A stretch of 64,000 bases of DNA. It comes from Halobacillus andaensis. GTDB taxonomy: Bacteria; Bacillota; Bacilli; Bacillales; Halobacillaceae. Both the position numbers and the translations under genes were made by a program. Under the pieces are notes generated by a model, which had not been told where the DNA came from, searched no databases, and saw nothing but the letters and a program-made list of their open reading frames with translations. The stretch is taken from assembly GCF_014636475.1 (NCBI RefSeq), contig NZ_BMEL01000001.1, positions 930,001-994,000 of the forward strand, given 5' to 3'. Positions 35,213 to 44,616 of this stretch are shown piece by piece (position 1 is the first letter of the stretch; each line of letters opens with the position of its first letter).

Positions 35213-35467
35213 TTAGTACGTGGCAAGTATTTTGTATAATAAGCGGCTATGAATAACAGCAGAAAAAAATGCCCAACTGATCAATCCAACAAAATCAAAT
35301 AAATAAGCGAGTAATGAAAGAATAGGCATGGTCAAAAAAGCAGCCGGTGTCACGTAGCTTTTCGGTCCGCCTTTTACATTCATGCTTTTTCTTTTTTTAT
35401 AAATATAAACAGTCGCTGCTGTGATGACCAGAATCGTTGCAGCCCCCATGAAGATCTCCATCGTCAT
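35213..35467 (-). CDS. small membrane protein of unknown function
   Basis: 84 aa with hydrophobic segments at about residues 5-22 and 40-75 separated by KKRKSMNVKGGPKSYVTP. ATG preceded by AAAGAGGAG. No family recognised. Upstream partner of the methyltransferase gene. Confidence 0.6.
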   Translation of the reverse strand: MTMEIFMGAATILVITAATVYIYKKRKSMNVKGGPKSYVTPAAFLTMPILSLLAYLFDFVGLISWAFFSAVIHSRLLYKILATY

Positions 35468-35518
35468 ATCTCATCTCCTCTTTTTATATGACAACAAACT
35501 CATTGTCTGAACATCTCA

Positions 35519-35546
35519 AATAAAAAGCGCCCCACTTAAGGGGCAC
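35519..35546 (-). terminator. terminator of the UPF0182 gene
   Basis: On the minus strand GTGCCCC and GGGGCGC pair across TTAAGT and are followed by TTTTTAT, 9 bp past the stop codon. Confidence 0.8.
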
Positions 35547-35554
35547 TCTACTGC

Positions 35555-38287
35555 TTATTCATTTTCAGCTAAACGTTCTTCAATCTCAGTCATAATAGAA
35601 CCGGCTTCTTCCCAATTTCCACTAGAAAGAGCACTTTGATACTGCTCAAATAATCCTGAAATTTCTTGTAAAATTTCTTCGGACTCTAAAATAGCTTCCT
35701 CACCCTCAGATGGTGCTTCTTCTTCCATTTCATCCTCATCAATTTCCACATCCGGATCAATTAATCCGAGCATCCGCTCAAGCGCTTGATCAAACGTCGG
35801 CTCCATTACAATTTCATCTCCGTAAGCAAGAATCACCTGCTTCACTTCAGGTAATGACGTTTCATTGGAAGATTCGATATAGATCGGCTCTGCGTACATA
35901 ACAGTATCCTCAATTGGAATCGCAAGCAGGTTGCCGCGAATGACTTCTGAACCACCTTGAGACCACAAGTTCAGCTGCTGTGAAATTGTGCTGTCCTGGT
36001 TAATACGGTTCTCAATTTGTTGAGGGCCGTACACATTACGCTGTTTCGGGAATTGATAGACAAAGGTTTCTCCATAGTTTTCCCCATCATTTCGCACACC
36101 CATCCAGGCCACCATGTTTTGTCGGTTTCTTGGTGTATAAGGAACCATTAAAACAAATTCTTCCTCATCATATTCAGGAAGCTGCATCGTAATATAATAC
36201 GGTTCCATTTCAATATCTTCGTTAAAATATTTTTCAGTTGGGAACTGCCAGTAATCTTCACGGTTATAGAAAACTTCCAGGTTGGTCATATGATACGTAC
36301 CGTACATATCCGCTTGAATTTTAAATAAATCGATCGGATAACGAAAGTGGGCTTGCACATCCTCTGGAATTTCCTCTGTAAACAGCTCAGGAAACATGAG
36401 GTCATACGTTTGCAATAAAGGATCTTCAGGGTCTACAGCATAAAAGTTCACTTCTCCCGTATAGGCGTCGATTTCAACCTTAACAGAGTTACGAATGTAG
36501 CTGTCATCTCCTTCATAAGGTTCTGAGTATGGATAACGCTCCGCTGTTAAGTAGGCATCAAGCATCCAGGCTAAGCTGCCATCTTCTCGAACAAAAATAT
36601 ATGGATCTTCATCATACTCAAAAAACGGCGCGATCCTTTCGACTCGATCCATGATGTTACGCGTTTCTAGCAGCTGACTGTCACTTGTAAGCTGATCGGA
36701 TACAAACATTCTAAATGAACCTTCATTAATCGAGAACAGCATACGGTTGATTCCAGATAACGGAATTCCAGTGTCCGCTTCATAGCGAGTGGACATGTTT
36801 TCATCGCCTGCTGGATAATCAAATTCATCTACTTCACTATTTACGATGACATTACGAGAGTTTTCTTCACCAAAGTAAATTTCCGGACGGGTAATATCAA
36901 TATCTCCTTCAGGCGGTAAATTTTGCAGCATATATTCCGGCTGCCCCTGGGAGGTAATTTCATTCACATCACTCATCGCCACGCCGTACCCGTGGGTATA
37001 TCTTAAATTTTGGTTCACCCACGTTTTAGATTGTGAGGGCAGATCAGAAGTGTTCAGTTCTCTTGCTCCAAGGAAAACTTGCTGATACTCCCCATCCACT
37101 TCATATCGATCCACATCGATGTCGTTAAACTGATAATACGTTCGAAAGGTCTGCAACTGATTGTAAATGTCCAGTATGGGACGCGCATCATTTATTCTGA
37201 CGTTATTAATGGTTAATTCGTTTCGCTCAGTCATGGCTTCATCCAGAGATTGATTCCCAGGATGCTCACGTTCATCGATACCTTCCAGCTCATAGGCGGC
37301 ACGTGTAAAATCCAAGTTATGCTGGAGATAAGGGCTTTCTTTTGAAAATTCATTTGGTGAAACGACGTAATTTTGTACCACGATCGACGCCCCTTGCGCA
37401 ATAATCGCGATTCCGAAATAAGCAATAACGGGAATGAGCATTGATTTTAAGTTCCCGCGAGTTAATGCAATGATCATCCAGATCGCACCGATGACTGCTA
37501 CACCGGCCATGACATAAGAAGCAGGTATATTAACGATGGAATCTGTATAGCTTAACCCGTGAACGACACTTTCCTGCACCATATTGACTTGATTCGTCAG
37601 CAGCGTTTCATAAGGTTCAAGCAAATGGGACGCAGCCAGGAGCAGCCCAATAATGCCTAACGTGGCCCCCATGTGAAGCTGAGCGAGCCGGCTGCGGCGA
37701 TACATATGAAACGTAGAATAAAAACCCATCTCAATAAGTAACAAAAAGACCGCTAATCCTAGCAGGGTGAAAACGCCAAATTGCAGGAAGGGCAGTTGGA
37801 ACATGTAAAATGAAAGGTCCATAGAAAAATGAGGATCGGTTTGCCCGAACGAAGCATGGTTTAGGAACTTTAACCACAGCTCCCACCCTACACCTTGTAC
37901 AATACTGCTTCCTACTAGCCCTACAAAGATTGCAAGACCAGCAACGGTGAGCCGGCTCCATTTTTTCTGCCGGATAAACGCAGGCAGCTGAGTCGGGTTG
38001 AAATGACTCATATAAGCTTTTCTAATCCAGGACAACGTAAAATATGTGCTGATAAAAAACAGGAAAAAGCCTATTACACCAAGCAGCACTTTACTTCCTA
38101 GTATCGTAATATACACGTCTTTAAAACCGTGCGTATCCATCCATATGTAATCTGTAATCCAGTAAACGGATAGCCAGCCTATGAAAGCCAGAACGAATAG
38201 AACACCGATGACCTTACCGATGAACGAGCCCATCTTCTTCATCTTTCTAGCTGCTTCTGGGTTGATGTTTCTTGTTTGTTTATCCAA
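35555..38287 (-). CDS. UPF0182 family large membrane protein
   Basis: 910 aa. The N-terminal 310 residues hold about seven membrane segments. The large C-terminal part is extracellular, very acidic and rich in Tyr/Asn, with family patterns such as FNDIDVDRYEVDGEYQQVFLGARE, WVNQNLRYTHGYGVAMS and RNRQNMVAWMGVRNDGENYG. It ends in a Glu-rich tail. UPF0182 (COG1615) has no known function and is absent from B. subtilis. TTG start after GGAGGAG. Single gene with its own terminator. Confidence 0.88.
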   Translation of the reverse strand: MDKQTRNINPEAARKMKKMGSFIGKVIGVLFVLAFIGWLSVYWITDYIWMDTHGFKDVYITILGSKVLLGVIGFFLFFISTYFTLSWIRKAYMSHFNPTQLPAFIRQKKWSRLTVAGLAIFVGLVGSSIVQGVGWELWLKFLNHASFGQTDPHFSMDLSFYMFQLPFLQFGVFTLLGLAVFLLLIEMGFYSTFHMYRRSRLAQLHMGATLGIIGLLLAASHLLEPYETLLTNQVNMVQESVVHGLSYTDSIVNIPASYVMAGVAVIGAIWMIIALTRGNLKSMLIPVIAYFGIAIIAQGASIVVQNYVVSPNEFSKESPYLQHNLDFTRAAYELEGIDEREHPGNQSLDEAMTERNELTINNVRINDARPILDIYNQLQTFRTYYQFNDIDVDRYEVDGEYQQVFLGARELNTSDLPSQSKTWVNQNLRYTHGYGVAMSDVNEITSQGQPEYMLQNLPPEGDIDITRPEIYFGEENSRNVIVNSEVDEFDYPAGDENMSTRYEADTGIPLSGINRMLFSINEGSFRMFVSDQLTSDSQLLETRNIMDRVERIAPFFEYDEDPYIFVREDGSLAWMLDAYLTAERYPYSEPYEGDDSYIRNSVKVEIDAYTGEVNFYAVDPEDPLLQTYDLMFPELFTEEIPEDVQAHFRYPIDLFKIQADMYGTYHMTNLEVFYNREDYWQFPTEKYFNEDIEMEPYYITMQLPEYDEEEFVLMVPYTPRNRQNMVAWMGVRNDGENYGETFVYQFPKQRNVYGPQQIENRINQDSTISQQLNLWSQGGSEVIRGNLLAIPIEDTVMYAEPIYIESSNETSLPEVKQVILAYGDEIVMEPTFDQALERMLGLIDPDVEIDEDEMEEEAPSEGEEAILESEEILQEISGLFEQYQSALSSGNWEEAGSIMTEIEERLAENE

Positions 38288-38373
38288 TCTTCTCCTCCTC
38301 TACGTTCAATCTCTCCACTTCTATACGAATAAACGATCATTTTGTTTCGTTTTTTGAACGTGTTTATTATAAC

Positions 38374-38964
38374 TTACAATCTTCTTTCACGGTCACCTGT
38401 TCGTAAATTTACATCAATAAAAGAACTCTGCCCTCCGAACTCCTTTTTCTTAGTCGACAAAGGAATGGTTTCTTTAATCCTAATCGTTTCTCTTTCCCTC
38501 GCTTTAAGGTGTACGTCATGAGGTCCTGCATGGTTCAATAAAGTAAAAACATGTACAGGAGGATCATACTTTTCTGTTTGAAATTCCACTTCAAATTCCA
38601 CATCGTTTTGGCTGTAGTTTTCAAAAATCAATTCACATTCTGTTTCCAACGTGGTCGAATCGACCATTTCATACGAGCACTCACTATTTTCCTTATCATA
38701 AGAGACCGCATAAATACCAGAAGCTACCGTATGTTGAAAACCTGAAATCGTCATTGTAGGAACGAAGCTTGAAATGAGTAGAATGAGGAGAACCATCCGT
38801 ACCTTATATTTATTAAACGACTGCAGCAGGAAACCTATGCCTACAATAAACAGGGCCAGAGGTAAAATGGCTAAGGGATTCACTTCGCCATTTTCAAAAA
38901 GAACATTCGTGCGTTCATGAGGATATGGAAAATCACTAATCATCGCTGCAAGTAAAAAGGTCAA
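38374..38964 (-). CDS. hypothetical membrane-anchored protein
   Basis: 196 aa; two hydrophobic segments (about 1-12 and 30-70) then a beta-rich acidic domain with ECSYEMVDSTTLETECELIFENYSQNDVEFEVEF. No family recognised. The start is uncertain: the frame stays open well upstream into the preceding methyltransferase gene, and the TTG at 38964 has only a weak site. Confidence 0.5.
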   Translation of the reverse strand: MTFLLAAMISDFPYPHERTNVLFENGEVNPLAILPLALFIVGIGFLLQSFNKYKVRMVLLILLISSFVPTMTISGFQHTVASGIYAVSYDKENSECSYEMVDSTTLETECELIFENYSQNDVEFEVEFQTEKYDPPVHVFTLLNHAGPHDVHLKARERETIRIKETIPLSTKKKEFGGQSSFIDVNLRTGDRERRL

Positions 38965-39070
38965 ACCTACATAAAACTTTCTTTTGTTCTCTACTATAAT
39001 GACTACATCAGCTCCCTCTTCGTTCTTGAGACGCTTCTCATCTAAACCTATGTAGGATCCATCCGTTTCA

Positions 39071-39853
39071 TTAGTTATCCTTTAGTTTTACAGCTTTTGT
39101 CACCATAAAAGTGTTAATAAATCGATCAAGCGGTCTGTTCCCGCCAAAATAATCTTCATAAAATCCAGCAATCACAAAACCAGCATCCATTTGACCTTGG
39201 ATTTGATCTTCAAGTGTATGAGCGAATTCAACTGTATCCTGACTTTTTAAATAAGTCTCCACTTCTTTATCGGTTAAACCCGTTAGACTTGAAGAAGGAA
39301 CAGAATGTTTAACCACTAAATTCCCTTTCAACTCTTCCTCTTCATCAAAGATAAATAAAAGAGGATTCGTAAACCCTGAAATAAGCGTGCCCTTCGGTTT
39401 TAACACGCGAAAGGCTTCCTTCCACACTGGTAAAATATTTTCCACAAATAAGTTCGAAACAGGATGAACAATAAGATCAAACGTTTCATTCTCTAAAAAG
39501 TGCAGGTCTGTCATGTCCCCTTGAATCGTTTCAATCGATAATCTATCTCTATTTGCTACATATTTATCCTGCTCTAGCTGGCCTTCTGAGATATCGACAA
39601 CCACTACATCAGCCCCGGCCGCTGCCAATATCGGCCCCTGCTGACCTCCACCAGAGGCTAAACAGAGAACCTTTACTCCTTCTAATGAAGCAGGAAACCA
39701 TTCTCTAGGCACCATTTTCGTAGTAGTCATCGTAATTTGCCAATCTCCTCTTTTTGCTTTTTCAACAATATCTTCGGAGACAGGTTTTGTGTAAGCTGCT
39801 TGATCTTTTACTTTCTTATTCCAAGCTAATCGATTGTGATGGGTCATCGTCAT
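39071..39853 (-). CDS. class I SAM-dependent methyltransferase
   Basis: 260 aa. Motif I is LCLASGGGQQGPILAAAGADV, with the acidic strand-2 end VVVVDISEGQLEQD. The GGGQQG variant is typical of a Bacillus subgroup of small-molecule methyltransferases. Site AGGAG at 9-10 nt. Substrate unknown. Different subgroup from the methyltransferase at 34473-35198. Confidence 0.85.
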   Translation of the reverse strand: MTMTHHNRLAWNKKVKDQAAYTKPVSEDIVEKAKRGDWQITMTTTKMVPREWFPASLEGVKVLCLASGGGQQGPILAAAGADVVVVDISEGQLEQDKYVANRDRLSIETIQGDMTDLHFLENETFDLIVHPVSNLFVENILPVWKEAFRVLKPKGTLISGFTNPLLFIFDEEEELKGNLVVKHSVPSSSLTGLTDKEVETYLKSQDTVEFAHTLEDQIQGQMDAGFVIAGFYEDYFGGNRPLDRFINTFMVTKAVKLKDN

Positions 39854-40149
39854 TTGAATGAACTCCTAACTTTTTCGTAAAATTTGATCAACAAATTGTT
39901 TCTTATGTCCGTATAGGATCCCACACCCTAAGGGTATTTCTGGGGTATGTTCAGTTTTAAAGCTTCTTATTATATTCGAAGCTTATTTCTAACATTCCAG
40001 AGATTATTTCTTACATTTTAATACATCAGATGGTTCTCTACTACATCTACTTCGACTTTACGTCTTGAAAATCCTTTAAAGACGATAGCATCATTTGGTT
40101 TTTCCACATAGTATTTATATAGGTACGTTTATAAAAGAGGTGAGCTTTG
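39854..40149. other. intergenic region before cwlJ
   Basis: AT-rich; no gene seen. Near its end GCATCAT (40088-40094) and CATAGTAT (40107-40114) resemble sigma-E promoter boxes, with a spacer of 12 bp that is shorter than usual. Offered only as a weak candidate for the cwlJ promoter. Confidence 0.35.
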
Positions 40150-40575
40150 ATGGCAGTGGTTAAAGCAACAGAGAATGACATCGCCTTATTAGCAAGATTG
40201 ATAAGAGCTGAAGCAGAAGGTGAAGGACAAATTGGCATGCTGCTTGTTGGAAACGTTGCGGTTAACCGAGCTCGAGTCATTTGTTCCGACTTTGAAAATG
40301 TTCGAACGATCCCCCAGGTCATTTACCAGCCAAAAGCATTCGAAGCGGTAGATTACGGGTATTTTTATCAAAGAGCTCGTGAAAAAGAAAAGAGGCTCGC
40401 AAGAAGAGTGATTAAAGGAGAGAGACGCTGGCCGGCAAAATACAGCCTTTGGTATTTCCGTCCTGATGGTAATTGTCCGTCTACCTGGTATGGGCAGCCT
40501 CTCGTGGGGCGGTATAAACTTCACTGCTTTTTTCAGCCGACTGGGGAAGAATGTGAAGAGGTATATAAGTATTAA
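40150..40575 (+). CDS. cwlJ: spore cortex-lytic cell wall hydrolase CwlJ
   Basis: 141 aa, Hydrolase_2 (SleB/CwlJ) domain over its whole length: LARLIRAEAEGEGQIGMLLVGNVAVNRARV holds the catalytic Glu. FDNVRTIPQVIYQPKAFEAV-like text (here FENVRTIPQVIYQPKAFEAV) is diagnostic. It degrades spore cortex during germination, triggered by Ca-dipicolinate. ATG at 40150 after GAGGTGAGC. No gerQ neighbour. Marks the host as a spore former. Confidence 0.95.
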   Translation: MAVVKATENDIALLARLIRAEAEGEGQIGMLLVGNVAVNRARVICSDFENVRTIPQVIYQPKAFEAVDYGYFYQRAREKEKRLARRVIKGERRWPAKYSLWYFRPDGNCPSTWYGQPLVGRYKLHCFFQPTGEECEEVYKY

Positions 40576-40590
40576 ATGGATATCAACAGG

Positions 40591-40621
40591 GGTGACATCT
40601 CATAAGAGGTGTCACTTTTTT
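40591..40621 (+). terminator. terminator of cwlJ
   Basis: GTGACATCTC and GAGGTGTCAC pair around ATAA, followed by TTTTTT. Confidence 0.9.
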
Positions 40622-40724
40622 ATAAAAAAGTGTGTTGATCGCTTGTTAAAGGGGTATGAATGATATAGGTTTAGCATCATACTAAAACGAAATATGCACA
40701 GCGCAGCAAAAGGAGGAGAGACTC

Positions 40725-41957
40725 TTGTCTACTCAACAAACTACTACACATGCTCACAATGAAGAACATGAAAGAACCTATACAGAAGATGAGAGTTCAC
40801 CGAAAGATGAGAAAACGATTATATTAGGCTTGGTTCCAGCACCTGAATTGGCAGAGAAATTTGCCTACAAGCTCGCTGAAGACCTCCCCAATTTATTAAA
40901 CGATCATATCGACGATCACATCGAATGGGAGATTAAAGTATTAACCGATCCTCTTACTGGCGGAACAGAAGATGCAGAAGAAATCATGCAGAAAACCGAA
41001 GAATTCAAAAAGGAACATAATTGGGATTATGCCATTTGCGTTACCGACCTTCCCATAATTTCCTCAGGTCGGATGGTTGTTGCTGAAGCGAGCAATGAGC
41101 GAAAAACTGGTTTCATATCGTTCCCTTCCCTGGGAGCATTTCCATTGCAGCGCCGTCTGCGTGAATCCATTTTTCAGCTTACGAGTGAGATCCATTATGG
41201 AAGTCCAGATCCTGAGGATAATAAAAAGGAGCAAAAGAAAACCCGAAGCCAAATGCGTAAACAGCGTGAAGCCGACCGTCTCATTGGGAAAAGTTTAACA
41301 GAACGACTTTCTCCTATAGAGAAAACTCACTTTAATGAAGACGAAGATGATAAAGGCGTTCGTTTTTATAATAAGCATAAAGCGACGGGACGCATAAGAC
41401 TGCTGTCGGGAATGGCATTAGCCAATAGTCCGTGGACCATTTTTTCTTCATTTAAAAGCGTCATCGCAGTTGCCTTTGCTACCGGTTCTTATGGACTCAT
41501 TTTCCCAACACTATGGCAGCTTAGTGATGGGTACAGCATTTTACGGTTTATCGCTTTAATGTTCACCGCCATGATTGCGATGGTGGTTTGGATTATTGTA
41601 GCCCATAATCTATGGGAGAAACAAAGCAGCGAGAGTTCGAAATATTTAGTGAAACTTTATAATTCGGCTACCCTGCTCACATTATCAGTAGCCGTCTTGT
41701 TTTACTATCTCGTCATTTTCGTACTTTTTCTTTTAGCCGTCGTCCTCTTTGTTCCTGGGAACATACTCGAACAGAGTTTAGGTCATTCTCCAGGAGTCAT
41801 GACTTACATTTTACTTGCCTGGCTTGCTAGTTCGGTTGCTACTTTAGCAGGCTCTTTAGGAGCCGGCCTTGAAAGTGAAGAAACGATTCTAAACGCGACG
41901 TATGGCTATCGTCAAAAGCGACGCAGGCAGGAAAAGCAAGAGGACAAAGAAAAATAA
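40725..41957 (+). CDS. hypothetical membrane protein with charged N-terminal cytosolic domain
   Basis: 410 aa from a TTG at 40725 after GGAGGAGAG. Residues 30-220 form a soluble alpha/beta-like domain (TIILGLVPAPELAEKFAYKLAEDLP...WDYAICVTDLPI). Four or five membrane segments follow (about 245-375), and the C-terminus is basic (RQKRRRQEKQEDKEK). Similar Bacillus proteins have been labelled as methylene-THF dehydrogenase in databases, but no such fold is visible and I would not use that name. Function unknown. Confidence 0.6.
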   Translation: MSTQQTTTHAHNEEHERTYTEDESSPKDEKTIILGLVPAPELAEKFAYKLAEDLPNLLNDHIDDHIEWEIKVLTDPLTGGTEDAEEIMQKTEEFKKEHNWDYAICVTDLPIISSGRMVVAEASNERKTGFISFPSLGAFPLQRRLRESIFQLTSEIHYGSPDPEDNKKEQKKTRSQMRKQREADRLIGKSLTERLSPIEKTHFNEDEDDKGVRFYNKHKATGRIRLLSGMALANSPWTIFSSFKSVIAVAFATGSYGLIFPTLWQLSDGYSILRFIALMFTAMIAMVVWIIVAHNLWEKQSSESSKYLVKLYNSATLLTLSVAVLFYYLVIFVLFLLAVVLFVPGNILEQSLGHSPGVMTYILLAWLASSVATLAGSLGAGLESEETILNATYGYRQKRRRQEKQEDKEK

Positions 41958-41978
41958 AAGGAAACGTAAATACTTGGC

Positions 41979-42009
41979 TGTATAGATTAAGGACCACCTG
42001 CACACGTTA
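41979..42009 (+). promoter_or_regulatory. candidate sigma-G promoter of sspH
   Basis: TGTATA (41979-41984), 18-bp spacer, CACGTTA (42003-42009), close to the forespore sigma-G consensus (TGnATA, CATnnTA), 22 bp before the start of an SASP gene. Confidence 0.6.
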
Positions 42010-42031
42010 TATAAAAAAGGAGGACCTTATC

Positions 42032-42217
42032 TTGAATACTCAACGAGCCCAAGAAATTGCTGCTTCTCCCGTCATGGCTAACGTGACGTTCAACAACGCC
42101 CCCGTCTACATTCAACACGTGGATGAGAAAAAACAGACAGCTAGAATTTACACGCTGAATAATCCAGAAAATGAGCTCGAGGTATCTTTATCCGAAATAC
42201 AAGAACATTTCCAGTAA
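42032..42217 (+). CDS. sspH: H-type small acid-soluble spore protein
   Basis: 61 aa; NTQRAQEIAASPVMANVTFN, then VYIQHVDEKKQTARIY matches the SspH family (B. subtilis, about 59 aa). Spore-core protein made in the forespore. TTG start after AAGGAGG. A sigma-G-like promoter lies upstream and a strong terminator directly downstream, so it is monocistronic. Confidence 0.95.
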   Translation: MNTQRAQEIAASPVMANVTFNNAPVYIQHVDEKKQTARIYTLNNPENELEVSLSEIQEHFQ

Positions 42218-42222
42218 TCAGG

Positions 42223-42255
42223 AACCATCACTCTTCAAAGGGTGATGGTTTTCTT
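42223..42255 (+). terminator. terminator of sspH
   Basis: AACCATCAC and GTGATGGTT pair (9 bp) and are followed by TTCTT. It reaches the stop codon of the convergent gene. Confidence 0.88.
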
Positions 42256-42796
42256 ATTTCAAATCTTCCAATAACCCTACAACTAATAAGTTCTGCTTGC
42301 TATGCAGCGCTTTATACACCCCATCTGAAATTTCAGAATGCGTCAACCACCTTCGATGACCTTGTTCTTCTTTAAACCCGAGAATCACTTCTTTGTAGAG
42401 ACATGATGAAGGAACGGAAAGGGAAAAGTTATTTGCAGGATGGGCTGAGCTGCTTCCTTTTACATGAATCAGCTCCCACTCTTCTTCTTGATGTTGCGCT
42501 ATATCATCACACATGTGCTGAAGCGACGTATGGCCTTCTTTATGAAACCAAGCGATCACTTTATGTACGGGACATACTTGAATAACCTGAGTAATGTCAC
42601 GCCTAAATTGATCTACATTTGTATAATCTAAAGAAACTGTGGCTATCTTTTCAGGATAGAGCGACGTCTTTTTAAGGACTTCCAGCCTGTTTGCATCCCG
42701 AGCTACCACTGTGATGTAAAAACCGTCTTCGTTAAGTTGCTGTGCTGACCCGCTCAACATGCCGCTCCCTCCAATTAGTAACACATGCTCACTCAT
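42254..42796 (-). CDS. short-chain dehydrogenase-like protein, Rossmann fold
   Basis: 180 aa. The N-terminal VLLIGGSGMLSGSAQQL is a Rossmann nucleotide-binding loop, and the next strand ends VVARDANRLEVL. It is much shorter than classical SDRs (about 250 aa) and no YxxxK catalytic motif is evident, so it may bind a nucleotide without dehydrogenase activity. Single gene; ATG after AAGGGGGAA. Confidence 0.65.
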   Translation of the reverse strand: MSEHVLLIGGSGMLSGSAQQLNEDGFYITVVARDANRLEVLKKTSLYPEKIATVSLDYTNVDQFRRDITQVIQVCPVHKVIAWFHKEGHTSLQHMCDDIAQHQEEEWELIHVKGSSSAHPANNFSLSVPSSCLYKEVILGFKEEQGHRRWLTHSEISDGVYKALHSKQNLLVVGLLEDLK

Positions 42797-42967
42797 TCTG
42801 CGTTCCCCCTTTTTAAATATAAATCTTTAAAATGTCCTTATATAGAGCGCCGTTCCCCCTCACATCATCACTTTCCATATAATAGGAAATAAAAAATGCA
42901 GGGTTGTTTCCTACGTTTATATCGATTATTATAGGAATAGCGATTTTTTTTACAGAGGAGCGTATCT

Positions 42968-44053
42968 ATGAAACGATCCATTTACGGATTGACCTTTGAA
43001 CAACTGACTGACTGGATGACGGAGCACGGGGAGAAAAAGTTCCGCTCTAAACAAGTATGGGACTGGCTCTACCAAAAACGAATCACTGACTTTTCACAAA
43101 TGAAGAATGTAAACCAATCCTGCATCGACCTTCTTAATGAACACTTTACGATCGAAACACTTAGCGAAGAAATTAAGCAAGAATCGAAAGACGGAACGGT
43201 TAAATTTCTATTCAAATTACATGATGGCAACGTAATTGAGACCGTATTGATGCGCTTTAACTACGGACTTTCCGTTTGTGTGACTACGCAGGTAGGCTGT
43301 AATATCGGCTGTTCATTCTGCGCCAGCGGTGTCTTACGCAAGAATCGCGATTTATCAAGCGGAGAAATCGTTGAGCAAATCATGCAAGTACAGCAGCACC
43401 TTGACCAACAAGGCAACGATGAGCGAGTCAGCCACATCGTCGTTATGGGAATTGGTGAACCATTTGATAATTACGAAAACCTAATTGACTTCCTTAAAGT
43501 CGTGAATGATCAAAAGGGATTATCTATCGGGGCGCGCCACATTACGGTTTCAACTAGCGGCATCGCACCAAAGATGTACGAATTTGCTGATGAGGGAATC
43601 CAAATCAACCTGGCCCTATCGATCCATGCGCCAAACAATAAACTTCGTACACAAATCATGAAAATTAATCGTGCGTACCCATTAGAAAAGCTGATGCCGG
43701 CTATCGATTACTATTTAGAAAAAACGAACAGACGGATCACATTTGAATATATTTTAATAAAAGATGTCAACGATCACAAAAAAGAAGCAGAAGAGCTTGC
43801 TGATCTTCTTAAAGATAAACGCCACTTGTCGTACGTTAACTTAATCCCGTACAACCCAGTGGCGGACAATCCTTATGAACGAAGCGAAAAAGAAGCGATC
43901 CTTACGTTCTATCAAACGTTAATGGACCGTGGCATCAAGTGTGGCGTTCGTACGGAACACGGCACGGATATCGATGCAGCCTGCGGACAGCTAAGAAGTA
44001 AACAAATTGAAAAAGAAAAAGCACGTAAAAAGAAAAATTTGCAAGAGAACTAA
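42968..44053 (+). CDS. rlmN: radical SAM 23S rRNA (A2503) methyltransferase
   Basis: 361 aa. The radical-SAM motif is CNIGCSFC (CxxxCxxC) near residue 115, and the methyl-carrying Cys is in [11 protein letters not shown] near the C-terminus. It methylates C2 of A2503 in 23S rRNA (and A37 in some tRNAs), with a [4Fe-4S] cluster. The N-terminal [13 protein letters not shown] and [13 protein letters not shown] match RlmN rather than Cfr. It stands alone here rather than in the prpC/prkC cluster where B. subtilis has it, so it could be a second copy. GAGGAG before the ATG. Confidence 0.9.
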   Translation: MKRSIYGLTFEQLTDWMTEHGEKKFRSKQVWDWLYQKRITDFSQMKNVNQSCIDLLNEHFTIETLSEEIKQESKDGTVKFLFKLHDGNVIETVLMRFNYGLSVCVTTQVGCNIGCSFCASGVLRKNRDLSSGEIVEQIMQVQQHLDQQGNDERVSHIVVMGIGEPFDNYENLIDFLKVVNDQKGLSIGARHITVSTSGIAPKMYEFADEGIQINLALSIHAPNNKLRTQIMKINRAYPLEKLMPAIDYYLEKTNRRITFEYILIKDVNDHKKEAEELADLLKDKRHLSYVNLIPYNPVADNPYERSEKEAILTFYQTLMDRGIKCGVRTEHGTDIDAACGQLRSKQIEKEKARKKKNLQEN

Positions 44054-44085
44054 AAGCATGGGGCTCCACGCCTCGTGCTTTTTTA
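44052..44085 (+). terminator. terminator of rlmN
   Basis: AAAAGCAtGgGGC and GCCtCgTGCTTTT form an imperfect stem around TCCAC, followed by TT. It overlaps the stop codon of the convergent VOC gene. Confidence 0.8.
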
Positions 44086-44439
44086 TTTAATTTTTTTCTT
44101 TTCAATTAAACCAAACCCAAGTCCTGTCGGATCAACCAAATAAGCCAGATAAAAATCATCAAACTCCATTTTGTCTCTCACGATCAAAGCGCCGTGTTCC
44201 TGCGCTTTACGTATGGATTCCTCAATCGAATTGACCTCGATTTGAATGCGCGTGCCATGAGGGTAATCAGTTGGTCCCTCAACAATTCCTCCCTCCATTC
44301 CCTGTCCTCTTACGTCCGTTCGAACAGGTCGATAACCGAAAAAAGCTTCATCAATTTCCCAGCTGAACACATTTGAATAGAACTCAACTGCCTTCTCTGG
44401 ATGCTGACTGTTTAATTCAAATCCAACCACTCTTCCCAT
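44083..44439 (-). CDS. VOC family (glyoxalase/bleomycin-resistance-like) protein
   Basis: 118 aa from the ATG at 44439. Begins GRVVGFELNSQHPEKAVEFYSNVFSWEI and ends with LAYLVDPTGLGFGLIE, the beta-alpha-beta-beta-beta pattern of the vicinal oxygen chelate superfamily. Metal ligands cannot be assigned with confidence. Function unknown. Confidence 0.8.
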   Translation of the reverse strand: MGRVVGFELNSQHPEKAVEFYSNVFSWEIDEAFFGYRPVRTDVRGQGMEGGIVEGPTDYPHGTRIQIEVNSIEESIRKAQEHGALIVRDKMEFDDFYLAYLVDPTGLGFGLIEKKKIK

Positions 44440-44549
44440 ATAGGCACCCACTTTCTATGGATCATTTTCACAGTTCCTAAAGTTATTCTTCTACATGAAA
44501 GGAATTAATCCTTCTTTCGTTTTTTCGGCAATGAGCTTTAAACAGAAAC

Positions 44550-44599
44550 AAAAATAAAAGTATCCTTATTCCATACGTGTCGCTAGGAATAAGGATACT
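44550..44599 (-). terminator. terminator of the carboxypeptidase gene
   Basis: AGTATCCTTATTCC and GGAATAAGGATACT form a 14-bp perfect stem; on the minus strand TTTTATTTTTG follows. Confidence 0.92.
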
Positions 44600-44616
44600 G
44601 CGATTGAGAATTAATT

